Below, one piece after another: positions 28,033 to 37,727 of a DNA stretch of 64,000 bases; position 1 is the first letter of the stretch, and each line of letters opens with the position of its first letter. This stretch comes from Mesorhizobium sp. (GTDB lineage: Bacteria > Pseudomonadota > Alphaproteobacteria > Rhizobiales > Rhizobiaceae), in NCBI RefSeq assembly GCF_017306545.1, contig NZ_JAFKID010000006.1:158341-222340 (forward strand), written 5' to 3'. The notes under the pieces are model-generated. The model did not search any database. It was given only the letters and a program-made list of their open reading frames with translations, and was not told the origin of the DNA. Both the position numbers and the translations under genes were made by a program.

Positions 28033-29130
28033 TCATGGCTCCGGCGGGCGAAAGTGCTTGGACAGTTTCAGGCCCTGCGCCTGGTAGTTGGAGCCGAGGT
28101 CGGTGCCGTAAAGCGCCTTCGGCCGTTCCAGCATGTGCTCGTAGACGAGGCGGCCGACGATCTGGCCGTGCTCGAGGATGAACGGCACTTCGTGGCTGCG
28201 CACTTCCAGCACCGCGCGGCTGCCGGTGCCGCCGGCGGCGGAGTGGCCGAAACCGGGATCGAAGAAGCCGGCATAGTGGACGCGGAACTCGCCGACCAGC
28301 GGGTCGAACGGCGTCATCTCGGCGGCGAACAGCGGCGGCACATGCACCGCCTCGCGGCTGACGAGGATGTAGAACTCGTCCGGGTCGAGCACCAGTTCGC
28401 CGGCCTTGTTGCGGGTGAGCGGTTCCCAGAAGTCCATGATGTCATGGGCGGCGCGCCGGTCCACGTCCACAAGCCCCGTATGATGCTTGCCGCGATAGCC
28501 GACCAGCCCCTTCGCGTCGCCGGCAAGGTCGATGGAGAGCGCGATGCCGCCGCCCGAAATGTCCGGCGGCTCGGTCGCTACCAGAGTCTGTGCCTTGTGC
28601 AGTGCCAGCACCTCGTCCTCCGACAGCACCGCATGGCCGGTGCGGAAGCGGATCTGCGACAGGCGCGAGCCGGCGCGCACGACGATCGGAAACGTCCGCG
28701 GGCTGACTTCGAGATAGAGCGGGCCGCGGTAGCCGGCGGCGATCTTGTCGAACTCGGGACCGTGGTCGGTCATGACGCGGGTGAAGATGTCGAGCCGGCC
28801 GGTCGAGCTTTTCGGGTTGGCCGAGGCTGAGACATGGTCGGGCAGGGCAAGGCTTTCCATCAACGGCACGATGTAGACACAGCCCGTTTCCAGCACGGCG
28901 CCCTCGGTGAGGTCTATCTCGTGCAGCTTCAGCCGTTCCAGCTTCGCCTCGACCGTGCTGTTGGGGCCGGGCAGGAAGGACGCGCGGGCGCGATAGGCTT
29001 TGGCGCCGAGCCTGAGGTCCAGGCTGGCCGGTTGGATCTGGTCGGCGTCGAGCGGCCGGGGTGCGGCGAGCGCGCCGGAGGAAAACAGCGCCGCTATGTC
29101 CTGATCGGGAAGTATGCCGGTTTGCCGCAA
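28033..29130 (-). CDS. dcd: 2'-deoxycytidine 5'-triphosphate deaminase, double-length form
   Basis: 365 residues, nearly twice the E. coli Dcd. The N-terminal half has IQPASLDLRLG, the substrate loop ANPKSSTGRLD and GPLYLEVSPRTF. The C-terminal half repeats the dUTPase fold (HYAGFFDPGFGHS; EVRSHEVPFILEHGQ). This fused form is common in alphaproteobacteria. It converts dCTP to dUTP for thymidylate synthesis. It is divergent from the riboswitch-controlled metZ. Confidence 0.9.
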   Translation of the reverse strand: MRQTGILPDQDIAALFSSGALAAPRPLDADQIQPASLDLRLGAKAYRARASFLPGPNSTVEAKLERLKLHEIDLTEGAVLETGCVYIVPLMESLALPDHVSASANPKSSTGRLDIFTRVMTDHGPEFDKIAAGYRGPLYLEVSPRTFPIVVRAGSRLSQIRFRTGHAVLSEDEVLALHKAQTLVATEPPDISGGGIALSIDLAGDAKGLVGYRGKHHTGLVDVDRRAAHDIMDFWEPLTRNKAGELVLDPDEFYILVSREAVHVPPLFAAEMTPFDPLVGEFRVHYAGFFDPGFGHSAAGGTGSRAVLEVRSHEVPFILEHGQIVGRLVYEHMLERPKALYGTDLGSNYQAQGLKLSKHFRPPEP

Positions 29131-29215
29131 GGAGCCGCTCCAAGCCTGTCTGGCATAAAGCTCTTAATCGAGCCATCGATTGACGCAAGCGCGGGCCGGG
29201 TCTAAAGGGGCTTTA

Positions 29216-29270
29216 TCCCGTGGTGATTTGCCGGTCGGCTTGCAGCCACGTTAAACAAGTCGCTAAAGGA
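29216..29270 (+). promoter_or_regulatory. SAM-II riboswitch
   Basis: The sequence fits the alphaproteobacterial SAM-II (metA element) consensus. P1 pairs CGTGG (29219-29223) with CCACG (29246-29250), with the TGATTTG loop, the CGGCTTGCAG segment, and the conserved GTTAAA-N-AAGTCGCTAAAGG 3' part that forms the pseudoknot. It sits about 85 bases before metZ and should lower metZ expression when S-adenosylmethionine is plentiful. Confidence 0.9.
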
Positions 29271-29291
29271 CCGTCGGCAAAAGCCCATGGC

Positions 29292-29322
29292 ACCGGTTGC
29301 GACTTTCGCGGCCGGTTTTTTT
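29292..29322 (+). terminator. Intrinsic terminator, likely riboswitch expression platform
   Basis: ACCGGTTGCG pairs with CGCGGCCGGT (two G-U wobbles) around a short loop and is followed by seven T residues (29316-29322). It lies 22 bases after the SAM-II aptamer and 33 bases before the metZ ATG, the right place for SAM-controlled premature termination. Confidence 0.75.
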
Positions 29323-29354
29323 GTGTCGGTGCCGATTTTGGCTGGTGAAGGACC

Positions 29355-30542
29355 ATGACAGACAAGAAGCGCAACTGGAAGCCCGCAACCCAACTCGTGC
29401 ACGAAGGCACGCTGCGATCCGGCTTCGGCGAAATGTCCGAGGCGATCTTCCTGACCCAAGGCTACCACTACGCCACCGCCGAGCAGGCGGAGGCCCGCTT
29501 CAAGGGCGAGGAGCCCGGTTTCATCTATTCGCGCTACGCAAACCCGACGGTCGACATGTTCGAAAAGCGCATGTGTGCGCTGGAGGGTGCGGAGGATGCG
29601 CGCGCCACGGCGTCGGGCATGGCGGCGGTGGCGGCGGCGGTTCTGTGCGGGCTGAAGGCAGGCGACCACATTGTCGCGGCGCGCGCCCTGTTCGGCTCCT
29701 GCCGCTGGGTGGTCGAGACGCTGGCGCCGCGCTACGGCATCGAATGCAGCATCGTCGACGGCACGAACATCGCCAACTGGGAAAAGGCCGTAAGGAAGAA
29801 CACGAAGCTGTTCTTTCTCGAAAGCCCGACCAACCCGACGCTGGAGGTGGCCGATATCGCCGCCGTCGCCAAGCTCGCCAATTCGATCGGCGCCAGGCTT
29901 GTGGTCGATAACGTCTTCGCCACGCCGCTGTTCCAGAAGCCGCTGGAACTCGGGGCCCATGTCGTCGTCTATTCGGCTACCAAGCACATAGACGGGCAGG
30001 GGCGTTGTCTCGGCGGTATCGTGCTGTCCGACAAGAAGTGGATCGACGAGAACCTGCACGACTATTTCCGCCACACCGGCCCCAGCCTGTCGCCCTTCAA
30101 CGCCTGGACGCTGCTGAAGGGGCTGGAAACCCTGCCGATCCGCGTGCGGCAGCAGACGGAGTCGGCCGGAAAGATCGCCGACGTGCTTGCCGATCATGCC
30201 AAGATCGCGCGCGTCATCTATCCCGGCCGTGCCGACCACCCGCAGGCCGACATCGTGAAGAAGCAGATGAAGGGCGGCTCGACGCTGATCTGCCTCGACG
30301 TCAAGGGCGGCAAGGCTGCCGCCTTCGCCTTCCAGAACGCGCTGGAGATCGTCCTCATCACCAACAATCTGGGCGACGCCAAGAGCCTGATCACCCATCC
30401 GGCGACGACCACGCACAAGAACCTCACCGACGCGGCGCGCGCCGAACTCGGCATCGGGCCGGGCACGCTGAGACTCTCCATCGGGCTGGAAGACACCGAC
30501 GACCTGATCGAAGATATCGCCCAGGCGCTCGACCGGGCCTGA
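29355..30542 (+). CDS. metZ: O-succinylhomoserine sulfhydrylase
   Basis: 395 residues of the Cys/Met-metabolism PLP family. The PLP-binding lysine is K210 in YSATKHIDGQGR; SRYANPTVDMFE and the C-terminal THPATTTHKNL are family signatures, and the length fits MetZ. It makes homocysteine from O-succinylhomoserine and sulfide. GAAGGA lies six bases before the ATG. It is preceded by a SAM-II riboswitch and terminator, so it is repressed by S-adenosylmethionine. Its stop is only four bases from that of the convergent yjbR-like gene. Confidence 0.95.
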   Translation: MTDKKRNWKPATQLVHEGTLRSGFGEMSEAIFLTQGYHYATAEQAEARFKGEEPGFIYSRYANPTVDMFEKRMCALEGAEDARATASGMAAVAAAVLCGLKAGDHIVAARALFGSCRWVVETLAPRYGIECSIVDGTNIANWEKAVRKNTKLFFLESPTNPTLEVADIAAVAKLANSIGARLVVDNVFATPLFQKPLELGAHVVVYSATKHIDGQGRCLGGIVLSDKKWIDENLHDYFRHTGPSLSPFNAWTLLKGLETLPIRVRQQTESAGKIADVLADHAKIARVIYPGRADHPQADIVKKQMKGGSTLICLDVKGGKAAAFAFQNALEIVLITNNLGDAKSLITHPATTTHKNLTDAARAELGIGPGTLRLSIGLEDTDDLIEDIAQALDRA

Positions 30543-30545
30543 CCG

Positions 30546-30869
30546 TCAAGGCAGGGATTTCGGCGCCACGTTGCGCCACGCCATCTGCATGGCGTGGCCG
30601 AGCGTCGCCGCATCGATCTTGTCCAGCGTCACCAGCGTCCAGCCTTTCAGGCCCCACGCGCCGGCGACCGGCGCGAACAGGCCTGCCGCCGTCTCCCCGA
30701 GCAGTCGCTGCTGGTCCGGCGTCAGCTTCAGCACGGCGCGGCTGTCCTTGTCGCGCCATGTGGCGAAAATCTTGCCGTGCACGCGGAAATCGGTGACGTC
30801 GAAATGGCCGCTTTGCTCGGCGTCGGGCAGGCCGAGCGCCGTGGCGCGGAAGGCCTCTGCGCTGACCAT
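30546..30869 (-). CDS. MmcQ/YjbR-family protein
   Basis: 107 residues with the CyaY-like double-wing fold signature of YjbR proteins ([42 protein letters not shown]). The role is unclear; DNA binding has been suggested. The ATG at 30869 is chosen because GGAGG lies five bases upstream; two ATGs further upstream in frame lack a ribosome site. Confidence 0.85.
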   Translation of the reverse strand: MVSAEAFRATALGLPDAEQSGHFDVTDFRVHGKIFATWRDKDSRAVLKLTPDQQRLLGETAAGLFAPVAGAWGLKGWTLVTLDKIDAATLGHAMQMAWRNVAPKSLP

Positions 30870-31006
30870 GCGTTCCTCCGCGTTTCCCATGCGTTGCCGG
30901 GCGTGCAACAAGCGGCCCGCCGGCCGGCGGAAGCCATGCTTATTACCATATTGACCCCGGTTTTGCCGGGTTCACAATACTCGCCGTCAGAGTTGGAGGC
31001 GAAGCC

Positions 31007-31399
31007 ATGTACCGCGCCGTCACCCGCGATATCGAGGTCGAGGTGGAGCCGTTCTACCTGGAGGAACGGTCCGAGCCTGCCGAGCGCCGCTATGTCTGGG
31101 GCTACCGCATCACCATCGAGAACCGGTCCGACGAGGCGGTGCAGCTTCTGTCGCGCTACTGGCACATCACCGACGGCGCAGGCCGGGTCGAGGAGGTGCG
31201 CGGGCCGGGCGTCGTCGGCGAGCAGCCGGAACTCGATCCCGGCGACAGCTTCCAGTACACGTCCGGTTGTCCGCTTTCGACGCCGTCCGGCATCATGGTT
31301 GGCCGCTACACCATGCGCAATGCGCAGGGCGAGATGTTCGACGTCGCCGTGCCCGCCTTCTCGCTCGACCTGCCGGGCACGATGCGCACCGTCAACTGA
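31007..31399 (+). CDS. apaG: ApaG (DUF525) protein
   Basis: 130 residues, the full length of ApaG. The fibronectin-III-like beta fold is recognised by [36 protein letters not shown] and [16 protein letters not shown]. It has been linked to Co2+/Mg2+ homeostasis in enterics, but its molecular role is not known. GGAGG lies a few bases before the ATG. It ends 21 bases from the convergent efflux gene. Confidence 0.93.
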   Translation: MYRAVTRDIEVEVEPFYLEERSEPAERRYVWGYRITIENRSDEAVQLLSRYWHITDGAGRVEEVRGPGVVGEQPELDPGDSFQYTSGCPLSTPSGIMVGRYTMRNAQGEMFDVAVPAFSLDLPGTMRTVN

Positions 31400-31420
31400 C
31401 GTGCCGTGAACGGGTGGCGC

Positions 31421-33028
31421 TCAGTGCCCGCCGCCTCCGCCGCTTGCCGAGGCCGGCGGCTTGCGGATCAGCATGGAAAACACCGCCAGCGAGCCGAACA
31501 GCAACGTGATCAGGTAGAACACGTCAACGAAGGACATGACGGCCGCTTGCTGGTGCGCCATGCCTGAAAGCCTTGCGACCGCGGCGGTGGCTGCATCCAT
31601 GCCGCCATGCGCCTGGAAATTGCGCGTCAGGTTCTCGACCTGCGTCATCGCCTCGGCGCTGCCCCATTCGATGTGCTCGGCCAACCGCTCGTAGTGGAAG
31701 ACGTTGCGGTTGACGAGCACCGTGTTGATAAGCGCCAGCCCGACGGCGCCGCCGAGGTTACGGGTCAGGTTGAACAGGCCGGACGCATTCTTCAGCCGCT
31801 CCGGCGGTAGCGTCCCGAGCGCGATGTTGCTGATGGGAACCATGCACAGCATGATTGAGGCGCCGCGCAGGATCTGCGGCACGAAGATCTCCCAGAAATC
31901 CCAGTCGGCGGTGAGATGGGTCATCTGCCACGTGCCGGCGGCAAAGCCGACGAAGCCGATCATCATCATCACCCGCGGGTCCATCTTGCGCGACAGGATG
32001 CCCGACACCGGCGCCATGACGAACATGGCCAGGCCCGAGACGAACAGCGCGTCGCCGATCATCATGGAATCGTAGCCGCGCACCCGGCCGAGATAGATCG
32101 GATAGAGATAGGTCAGGCCGTAAAGCCCGATGCCGATGACGAAGGAGAACAGCGAGCCGAAGGCGAAGTTGACGTTGGTGAAGGCTTTCAGGTCGACGAT
32201 GGGTTCCTCGGCGGTGAAGACGCGCCAGAAGAACAGCGCAGCACCCGTCGTCGCCACGGCGGCGCAGACGAACACCGCCTGGTCTTGCAGCCAGTCGTGG
32301 TTGGGGCCTTCCTCCAGCACGTATTCGAGCCCGCCGAGGAACCCGGCCATGCCGAGCAGGCCCCACCAGTCGAATTTCCTGAACAGAGCGAGGTTGGGCT
32401 TGTCGAAGTCGATCAGCGACCAGGCGGCGCTGGCCACCAGTATGCCCGGCACGACGTTGATGAGGAACAGCCAGTGCCAGGAAAAGGCGTGGCTGATGTA
32501 GCCGCCGACCGTCGGCCCGATGGTCGGCGCGATCGTCGCCACAAGGCCGATCATCGGCGTGATTACGGCACGCTTCGAAGCGGGGAAGATGGTGAAGGCG
32601 GCCGCGAACACGGAAGGGATCATACCGCCGCCGATAAAGCCCTGGATGGCGCGGTAGACGATCATCTGGTCGATGTTGGTGGCGGTGGCCGCCATCGCGC
32701 TCGCCGCCGTGAAGCCGGCGGCGGAAATGGTGAAAAGCACCCTTGTCGACAGCATCCTCGACAGGAAGCCCGACAGCGGGATCATGATGACCTCGGCGAT
32801 CAGGTAGGCGGTCTGAACCCAGGGGATCTCATCTGCACTGGCCGAAAGACCGGCCTGGATCTCCGTCAGCGAGGCCGAGACGATCTGGATGTCGAGGATC
32901 GCCATGAACATGCCGAAGACCATGGCGAGGAAGGCGACGACGCGGCGCGTCTCCATCTGGTCCGCCGGCTGCGCCATGGCCGGCGCGATTGCCGGCAGGC
33001 GCCCGGCGGTGATGGATGCGGTTGTCAT
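31421..33028 (-). CDS. emrB: DHA2-family (EmrB-like) MFS drug efflux permease
   Basis: 535 residues with about fourteen membrane segments. The first helices carry FGMFMAILDIQIVSASLTEIQ and the WVQTAYLIAEV block of the DHA2 14-helix group; motif C-like APTIGPTVGGYI follows. It exports hydrophobic compounds by proton antiport through the HlyD-type partner encoded 39 bases upstream. The C-terminus is Gly-rich with a His end. Confidence 0.92.
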   Translation of the reverse strand: MTTASITAGRLPAIAPAMAQPADQMETRRVVAFLAMVFGMFMAILDIQIVSASLTEIQAGLSASADEIPWVQTAYLIAEVIMIPLSGFLSRMLSTRVLFTISAAGFTAASAMAATATNIDQMIVYRAIQGFIGGGMIPSVFAAAFTIFPASKRAVITPMIGLVATIAPTIGPTVGGYISHAFSWHWLFLINVVPGILVASAAWSLIDFDKPNLALFRKFDWWGLLGMAGFLGGLEYVLEEGPNHDWLQDQAVFVCAAVATTGAALFFWRVFTAEEPIVDLKAFTNVNFAFGSLFSFVIGIGLYGLTYLYPIYLGRVRGYDSMMIGDALFVSGLAMFVMAPVSGILSRKMDPRVMMMIGFVGFAAGTWQMTHLTADWDFWEIFVPQILRGASIMLCMVPISNIALGTLPPERLKNASGLFNLTRNLGGAVGLALINTVLVNRNVFHYERLAEHIEWGSAEAMTQVENLTRNFQAHGGMDAATAAVARLSGMAHQQAAVMSFVDVFYLITLLFGSLAVFSMLIRKPPASASGGGGGH

Positions 33029-33067
33029 GACGCGCTCCGATCCTGTTGCGGCTTGACCCGGTCCGGA

Positions 33068-34243
33068 TCAGCGGGTCGCTGCGCCCGGCGCCGTGCGGCT
33101 GTCGGCGGCGACCACGACCGAGAGGCCGGCACGCAGCCGTCCCTTCGCCAGCACCTCGGCCGGCACGTCGATGCGCACCGGCACGCGCTGCACCACCTTG
33201 GTGAAGTTGCCGGTGGCGTTTTCCGGCGGCAGCAGCGAGAACACCGCCCCCGACGCCGGCGCCAGCGAGGACACTTCGCCCTCGAAGTCGTGGCCGTCCA
33301 TGGCGTCGACCGACACCCGCACCGTTTCGCCCGGCGTCAGGCCGGCAAGCTGCGTCTCCTTGAAGTTGGCGACGATGTAGAGCTTGTCCATCGGCACGAC
33401 GACGGCGAGCTTCTGGCCGGGATTGACGAGATCGCCCTGCTCGACGGACAGGTTGCCGATCACGCCGTCATAGGGCGCCTTGAGCACGGTAAAGGAGAGG
33501 TCGCGCTCGGCCTTTTGCTTGGTGAGCTGGAGCGTTGCCAGCGTGCTGGCGGCCTCGGCGCGTTGCGCCTTCAGCACGCCGATATTGGCGGTGGCGGCGG
33601 CGATCTGCGCGTCGGCGCCGGCAAGGGCGGCGTTGGCTTGCTCGACCGCCGTCTGCGCGTCGTCGAGCTGCGCCTGCGTGGCGACATGGGTCTTCAGAAG
33701 CTGGCTGGTCCGATCGACCACGCGCGCGGCGTTGTCGGCGGCGGCCTTGGCGGCCGTCTTCTGCGCCTCGGCCTGCTGGAGAGACGCCTGGGCGGCCGTG
33801 ACCTGCGCGTCGATGCGCTCCAGCGTCTTGCCCTGCGTGGCGATCTGCGCGTCCGCCTGGTCTACGGCGATGCGATAGTCGCCGTCGTCCACCACCACCA
33901 GCGGGTCGCCGGCCTTGACGTGCTGGTTCTCGGTCACTTTCACCGCGCTGACATAGCCGGTGATCTTGGGCGACACGAACGCCATGTCGGCCTTCACATA
34001 GGCATCGTCGGTCGAGACGAGGAAGCGGCCGTCGGTCCAGTAGTCGTAGCCGTACCAGCCGGCGCCGGCGAGCAGCGCGAGGCCGATGACGGGCAGGAGG
34101 AACGAGCGCGCCGAGCGCTTCTTTTTGACGGGTGTCGCGTCTGCTTCAGCAGGGGGCTGCGGCTCGATCGGCGCTTCGATGACGGGCGCCTTTGCGTTTG
34201 GAAAAGGACGGACTTCAGCTACAGTGCTTGCGGTGGAGGACAT
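33068..34243 (-). CDS. emrA: HlyD/EmrA-type membrane fusion protein
   Basis: 391 residues. A Pro/Lys-rich cytoplasmic N-terminus is followed by one membrane helix (FLLPVIGLALLAGAGWYGY, about 47-65), a lipoyl half (YVKADMAFVSPKITGYV), a long Ala/Gln-rich coiled coil (about 130-235) and a beta-barrel domain. It links the inner-membrane pump to an outer-membrane channel. The ATG at 34243 has GAGAG upstream. A longer frame to 34315 would run through the TetR operator region and is rejected. Confidence 0.9.
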   Translation of the reverse strand: MSSTASTVAEVRPFPNAKAPVIEAPIEPQPPAEADATPVKKKRSARSFLLPVIGLALLAGAGWYGYDYWTDGRFLVSTDDAYVKADMAFVSPKITGYVSAVKVTENQHVKAGDPLVVVDDGDYRIAVDQADAQIATQGKTLERIDAQVTAAQASLQQAEAQKTAAKAAADNAARVVDRTSQLLKTHVATQAQLDDAQTAVEQANAALAGADAQIAAATANIGVLKAQRAEAASTLATLQLTKQKAERDLSFTVLKAPYDGVIGNLSVEQGDLVNPGQKLAVVVPMDKLYIVANFKETQLAGLTPGETVRVSVDAMDGHDFEGEVSSLAPASGAVFSLLPPENATGNFTKVVQRVPVRIDVPAEVLAKGRLRAGLSVVVAADSRTAPGAATR

Positions 34244-34266
34244 GGGGCTCTCGCTGAAAATAGACT

Positions 34267-34280
34267 GAACCGTTCGGTTC
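34267..34280. promoter_or_regulatory. TetR operator, site 1
   Basis: Perfect palindrome GAACCG-TT-CGGTTC, 24 bases upstream of emrA. It shares the GAACCG-N2-(C/T)GGTTC core with the second site 57 bases away, which marks it as a likely operator of the divergent TetR protein. Confidence 0.7.
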
Positions 34281-34320
34281 GGCGTTGACTTAACGTCAGC
34301 CGAGTTCCATATCAAGAGAG

Positions 34321-34340
34321 ATCGAACCGATTGGTTCGAT
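34321..34340. promoter_or_regulatory. TetR operator, site 2
   Basis: Perfect palindrome ATCGAACC-GATT-GGTTCGAT, 17 bases upstream of the TetR gene start. Same core as site 1. Its place over the TetR leader suggests autorepression. Confidence 0.7.
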
Positions 34341-34357
34341 TATTTCGGGATTTCGCG

Positions 34358-35104
34358 ATGACTGCTGACAGCGGCAAGGACCATACTGACAAAACGCCGA
34401 AGGATCGCGCCGGCGGGCCCGCCTCGGAGTGGCCTGGCCGTGGCCGTCCGCCGGCAGGCCACGATCCGGCCAAGCGCAAGCAGATTATCGAGGGCGCCCG
34501 CCGCGTCTTCATGAACATGGGTTTCGACGCCGCCTCGATGAACGACATCACCCGCGAGGCCGGCGTCTCCAAGGGCACCATCTATGTCTATTTCGCCAAC
34601 AAGGAGGAACTGTTCGAGGCGCTGATCGAAGAAGAGCGCGGCAGCATCTTCAAGAACCTGTACGAGTCGCTGGAGCAGGGCGGCGACCTGCGTGAGACGC
34701 TGGTGCGTTTCGGCATCGGCCTGTCGGTGAAGATCACCTCCGCCAAGGTGGTGCTCGCCCAGCGCACGGTGATCGGCGCCTCCGAGCGCATTCCCGAACT
34801 CGGCCGCCGCTTCTATGAACGCGGCCCCAAGCGCGGCCACGAGCGCTTCATGCAGTTCCTGCAAGGCGCCGTCGAGCAGGGTCTGCTCGATATTGCGGAT
34901 ATCGATCTCGCCGCCTATCAGTTCACCGAACTGGCGCTGGCCGGCTTCTTCCGCCAGTGCATGTTCGCCTACCGCACCGAGACGCCGAAGCCGGCCGAAA
35001 TCGAATATGTCGCGCGCTCGGCCGCGGACGTGTTTTTGAAGGCCTACGGCACCGAAAGGCTGCGCGAGAGCGAAAAGGCGGTCGGCAAGCCCGGCCGGAT
35101 CTGA
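34358..35104 (+). CDS. TetR-family repressor of the EmrAB pump
   Basis: 248 residues. A 40-residue charged and Gly/Pro-rich leader precedes the TetR helix-turn-helix (RKQIIEGARRVFMNMGFDAASMNDITREAGVSKGTIYVYFANKEELF split over about residues 42-88). The C-terminal ligand domain resembles the AcrR_C type. It is divergent from emrAB with two matching palindromes in the gap, so it most likely represses the pump until an inducer binds. The first in-frame codon upstream (34331) lies inside operator 2, so the ATG at 34358 is preferred, although its ribosome site is weak. Confidence 0.87.
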   Translation: MTADSGKDHTDKTPKDRAGGPASEWPGRGRPPAGHDPAKRKQIIEGARRVFMNMGFDAASMNDITREAGVSKGTIYVYFANKEELFEALIEEERGSIFKNLYESLEQGGDLRETLVRFGIGLSVKITSAKVVLAQRTVIGASERIPELGRRFYERGPKRGHERFMQFLQGAVEQGLLDIADIDLAAYQFTELALAGFFRQCMFAYRTETPKPAEIEYVARSAADVFLKAYGTERLRESEKAVGKPGRI

Positions 35105-35135
35105 CGACCGAAGCGGATCGCCGTTTCCCAAAGAG

Positions 35136-35801
35136 CTACTGGTTGACCACCGTCACGATCGCTTCCCGCAGGTCCTCCAGCCCGCCGCCCTTTTCGGACG
35201 AGGTCCCCAGCACCGCCGGAAAAGCCGCCGGACGCTTCCTGATCTTTTCCAACGTTTCGTCGATCAGCCTGGGCACGCCTGCGGCCTTGATCTTGTCGGT
35301 CTTGGTCAGCACGATCTGGTAGGAGACGGCGGCCTTGTCGAGCAGCGACAGGACGTCCTCGTCGTTTGTCTTGATGCCGTGGCGGGCGTCGATCAGCACA
35401 TAGACGCGCTTCAGCGTCGAGCGTCCGCGCAGGTAGTCGAACACCAGCTTCGTCCAGCGGTCGACCTGGTCCTTCGGCGCCTGCGCGTAGCCGTAGCCCG
35501 GCATGTCGACCAGCGCCATCGGCGGCAGGTCGGCGCCTTCGCCGGAATAGCCGTCGGGGACGAAATAGTTGAGTTCCTGCGTGCGGCCGGGCGTGTTGGA
35601 GGTGCGGGCCAGACCCTTCTGCCCGGTCAGCGCGTTGATGAGCGAGGATTTGCCGACATTGGAGCGGCCGGCGAAGGCGATCTCGGGCGGGCCTTCCGGC
35701 GGCAGGAAGGTCATCGCCGGCACGCCGCGAATGAAGATCCACGGCCGCTCGAAAACCGCGGGAAGGATGGCTGTCGGTCCGGTCATGGCGGATTTGTCCA
35801 T
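35136..35801 (-). CDS. engB: Ribosome-biogenesis GTPase EngB (YihA/YsxC)
   Basis: About 221 residues. GTPase motifs are clear: G1 [10 protein letters not shown]3 DMPGYGYA and G4 TKTDK. EngB helps assemble the large ribosomal subunit. The start is uncertain: ATG codons at 35822, 35801 and 35786 are all in frame with weak ribosome sites. A start at 35876 is unlikely since it would lie beyond the intrinsic terminator at 35844-35870. It follows yidC on the same strand. Confidence 0.9.
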   Translation of the reverse strand: MDKSAMTGPTAILPAVFERPWIFIRGVPAMTFLPPEGPPEIAFAGRSNVGKSSLINALTGQKGLARTSNTPGRTQELNYFVPDGYSGEGADLPPMALVDMPGYGYAQAPKDQVDRWTKLVFDYLRGRSTLKRVYVLIDARHGIKTNDEDVLSLLDKAAVSYQIVLTKTDKIKAAGVPRLIDETLEKIRKRPAAFPAVLGTSSEKGGGLEDLREAIVTVVNQ

Positions 35802-35843
35802 GGTCTGTGCGTTGCCGAGCATAGTGGCGCGGAGCCGAAAGGC

Positions 35844-35870
35844 AAAAGGCCCCGGAACCGTCCGGGGCCT
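35844..35870 (-). terminator. Intrinsic terminator between yidC and engB
   Basis: On the minus strand GGCCCCGGA and TCCGGGGCC form a 9-bp stem (35848-35869) with a 4-base loop, followed by TTTT (35847-35844). It sits 23 bases after the yidC stop. engB would then need its own promoter or read-through. Confidence 0.7.
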
Positions 35871-35892
35871 CTGCATGAAGGGGCGCGGCCGG

Positions 35893-37707
35893 CTATTTCG
35901 CCGGCGACGGTTTCTTGCGAAACAGGTTCGCCAGATTGTCCCACAGTTCGATCTTGACGCCCTGGCGCTTCATGATGATGCCCTGCTGGGTGATCGAGAG
36001 CGTGTTGTTCCAGGCCCAGTAGATGACCAGGCCGGCCGGGAACGAGCCCATCATGAAGGTGAAGACCACCGGCATCCAGTTGAAGATCATCGCTTGCGTC
36101 GGGTCCGGCGGCGCCGGGTTCATGCGCATCTGGAGGAACATGGTGAAGCCCATGATGACGGCCCACACGCCGAGATGCGGCAGGAAGGCCGGCGGCGCGA
36201 AGGGCAGCAGCCCGAACAGATTGAACACCGAGGTCGGGTCGGGGGCCGCGAGGTCGTGGATCCAGCCGAAGAACGGCGCGTGCCGCATCTCGATAGTGAT
36301 GTAGAGCACCTTGTAGAGCGCGAAGAAGACCGGGATCTGCAACGCCACCGGCCAGCAGCCGGCGATCGGATTGATCTTCTCGGTCTTGTACAGCTCCATC
36401 ATGGCCTTCTGCTGGGCCATCTTGTCGTCCGCGTATTTCTCGCGGATCTCGACCATCTTCGGCTGCACCTTCTTCATGTTCGCCATCGACTTGTAGGACT
36501 TGTTGGCGAGCGGGAAGAACGCCGCCTTGACCAGAACCGTGGTGGCGATGATGGCGAGGCCGAAATTGCCGAAGAACTTGTAGAGCGTGTCGATCAGCCA
36601 GAACATCGGCTTGGTGATGAAATAGAACCAGCCCCAGTCGATCAGAAGGTCGAACTGGCGGATGTGGTGGTCCTTCTCGTAGGCGTTGACCGTGGAGACT
36701 TCCTTGGCGCCGGCGAAGACCAGCGTCTGCAAGGTGGTCGACTGGCCGGGCGCCAGCGCGATCTGGTCAGACAGATAGTCGGACTGGTAGCGCGTGCGGC
36801 CGTCGTCGAAGAAGCCGTAGCGCGGCTGGAAGGGCTGCTTTTCCGAGGGCACCAGCGCCACCGCCCAATATTTGTCGGTGATGCCGAGCCAGCCGTCGCT
36901 GGACTTGCCGGGCGTGACCTGCTTGTCCTTCTCGATCTTGGCGTATTTGATCTCTTCCAAGCCTTCCGAACCGGTGACGCCGATCAGGCCTTCGTGCAGC
37001 ACGTAGGTGCTGCGGTCGTCGGGCTTCTCGTAGCGCGTCACGCGGCCGTAGTTGGCAAGCGAAACCGGGGCGCTTCCGGTATTCGTCACCGTGTCGTCGA
37101 CCGTGAACATATATTCCTGGTCGACCGAGACGGTGCGCTTGAAGGTCAGCCCCTTGTCGTTGGTGTAGGTCAGCGTCACCGGCGTCGTCGGCGTCAGCGT
37201 CGAATTGCCGTCGACGGTCCACACTGTGTCAGGACCCGGCAGCTTACCGGCGTCGGGCGAACCGGAAAAACCGATCTCGGCGAAATAGCCGTCCTTCAGC
37301 GCCGACGGGTTGAGGAGCACGATCGCCGGCGAATCCTTGTCGACGGTCTCGGTGTAGTGCTTGAGCCTGAGGTCGTCGAGGCGCGCGCCGGTGAGATTGA
37401 TCGACCCTTCCAGGCTCGGCGTATCGATCTTGACGCGGCCGGTCGCCGCCAGCGCCTGGTCGCGTCCGATCGCAGCCGCAGCGCTGTCGACGCCGGGAGC
37501 GTTCGGAATGGCAGCACCTGGCTGCGCCGGCGTCGCGGTGTTGGGTGCAGCGCCTTCGGCGGTCTTCTTGTCCTGGTCCCGCGCCGCCTCGATCTTGGTG
37601 GTCTCGCGCTGCTTTTCGATGCGCGGGTTCATGTAGAACACCTGCCACAAGGTCAGGATCAGCACCGACAGCGCGATGGTGATGAAGAAGTTGCGGTTGT
37701 TTTCCAT
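35893..37707 (-). CDS. yidC: Membrane protein insertase YidC
   Basis: 604 residues. The N-terminal signal-anchor ([18 protein letters not shown]) is followed by the large periplasmic beta domain of Gram-negative YidC (about 55-360) and the five-helix C-terminal insertase core, with the [20 protein letters not shown] cytoplasmic hairpin and the [10 protein letters not shown] block. It inserts and folds inner-membrane proteins with or without SecYEG. It lies in the conserved rpmH-rnpA-yidC-engB order, 20 bases after rnpA. Confidence 0.96.
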   Translation of the reverse strand: MENNRNFFITIALSVLILTLWQVFYMNPRIEKQRETTKIEAARDQDKKTAEGAAPNTATPAQPGAAIPNAPGVDSAAAAIGRDQALAATGRVKIDTPSLEGSINLTGARLDDLRLKHYTETVDKDSPAIVLLNPSALKDGYFAEIGFSGSPDAGKLPGPDTVWTVDGNSTLTPTTPVTLTYTNDKGLTFKRTVSVDQEYMFTVDDTVTNTGSAPVSLANYGRVTRYEKPDDRSTYVLHEGLIGVTGSEGLEEIKYAKIEKDKQVTPGKSSDGWLGITDKYWAVALVPSEKQPFQPRYGFFDDGRTRYQSDYLSDQIALAPGQSTTLQTLVFAGAKEVSTVNAYEKDHHIRQFDLLIDWGWFYFITKPMFWLIDTLYKFFGNFGLAIIATTVLVKAAFFPLANKSYKSMANMKKVQPKMVEIREKYADDKMAQQKAMMELYKTEKINPIAGCWPVALQIPVFFALYKVLYITIEMRHAPFFGWIHDLAAPDPTSVFNLFGLLPFAPPAFLPHLGVWAVIMGFTMFLQMRMNPAPPDPTQAMIFNWMPVVFTFMMGSFPAGLVIYWAWNNTLSITQQGIIMKRQGVKIELWDNLANLFRKKPSPAK

Positions 37708-37727
37708 CGAGAACCCTGGTCCCTGAC

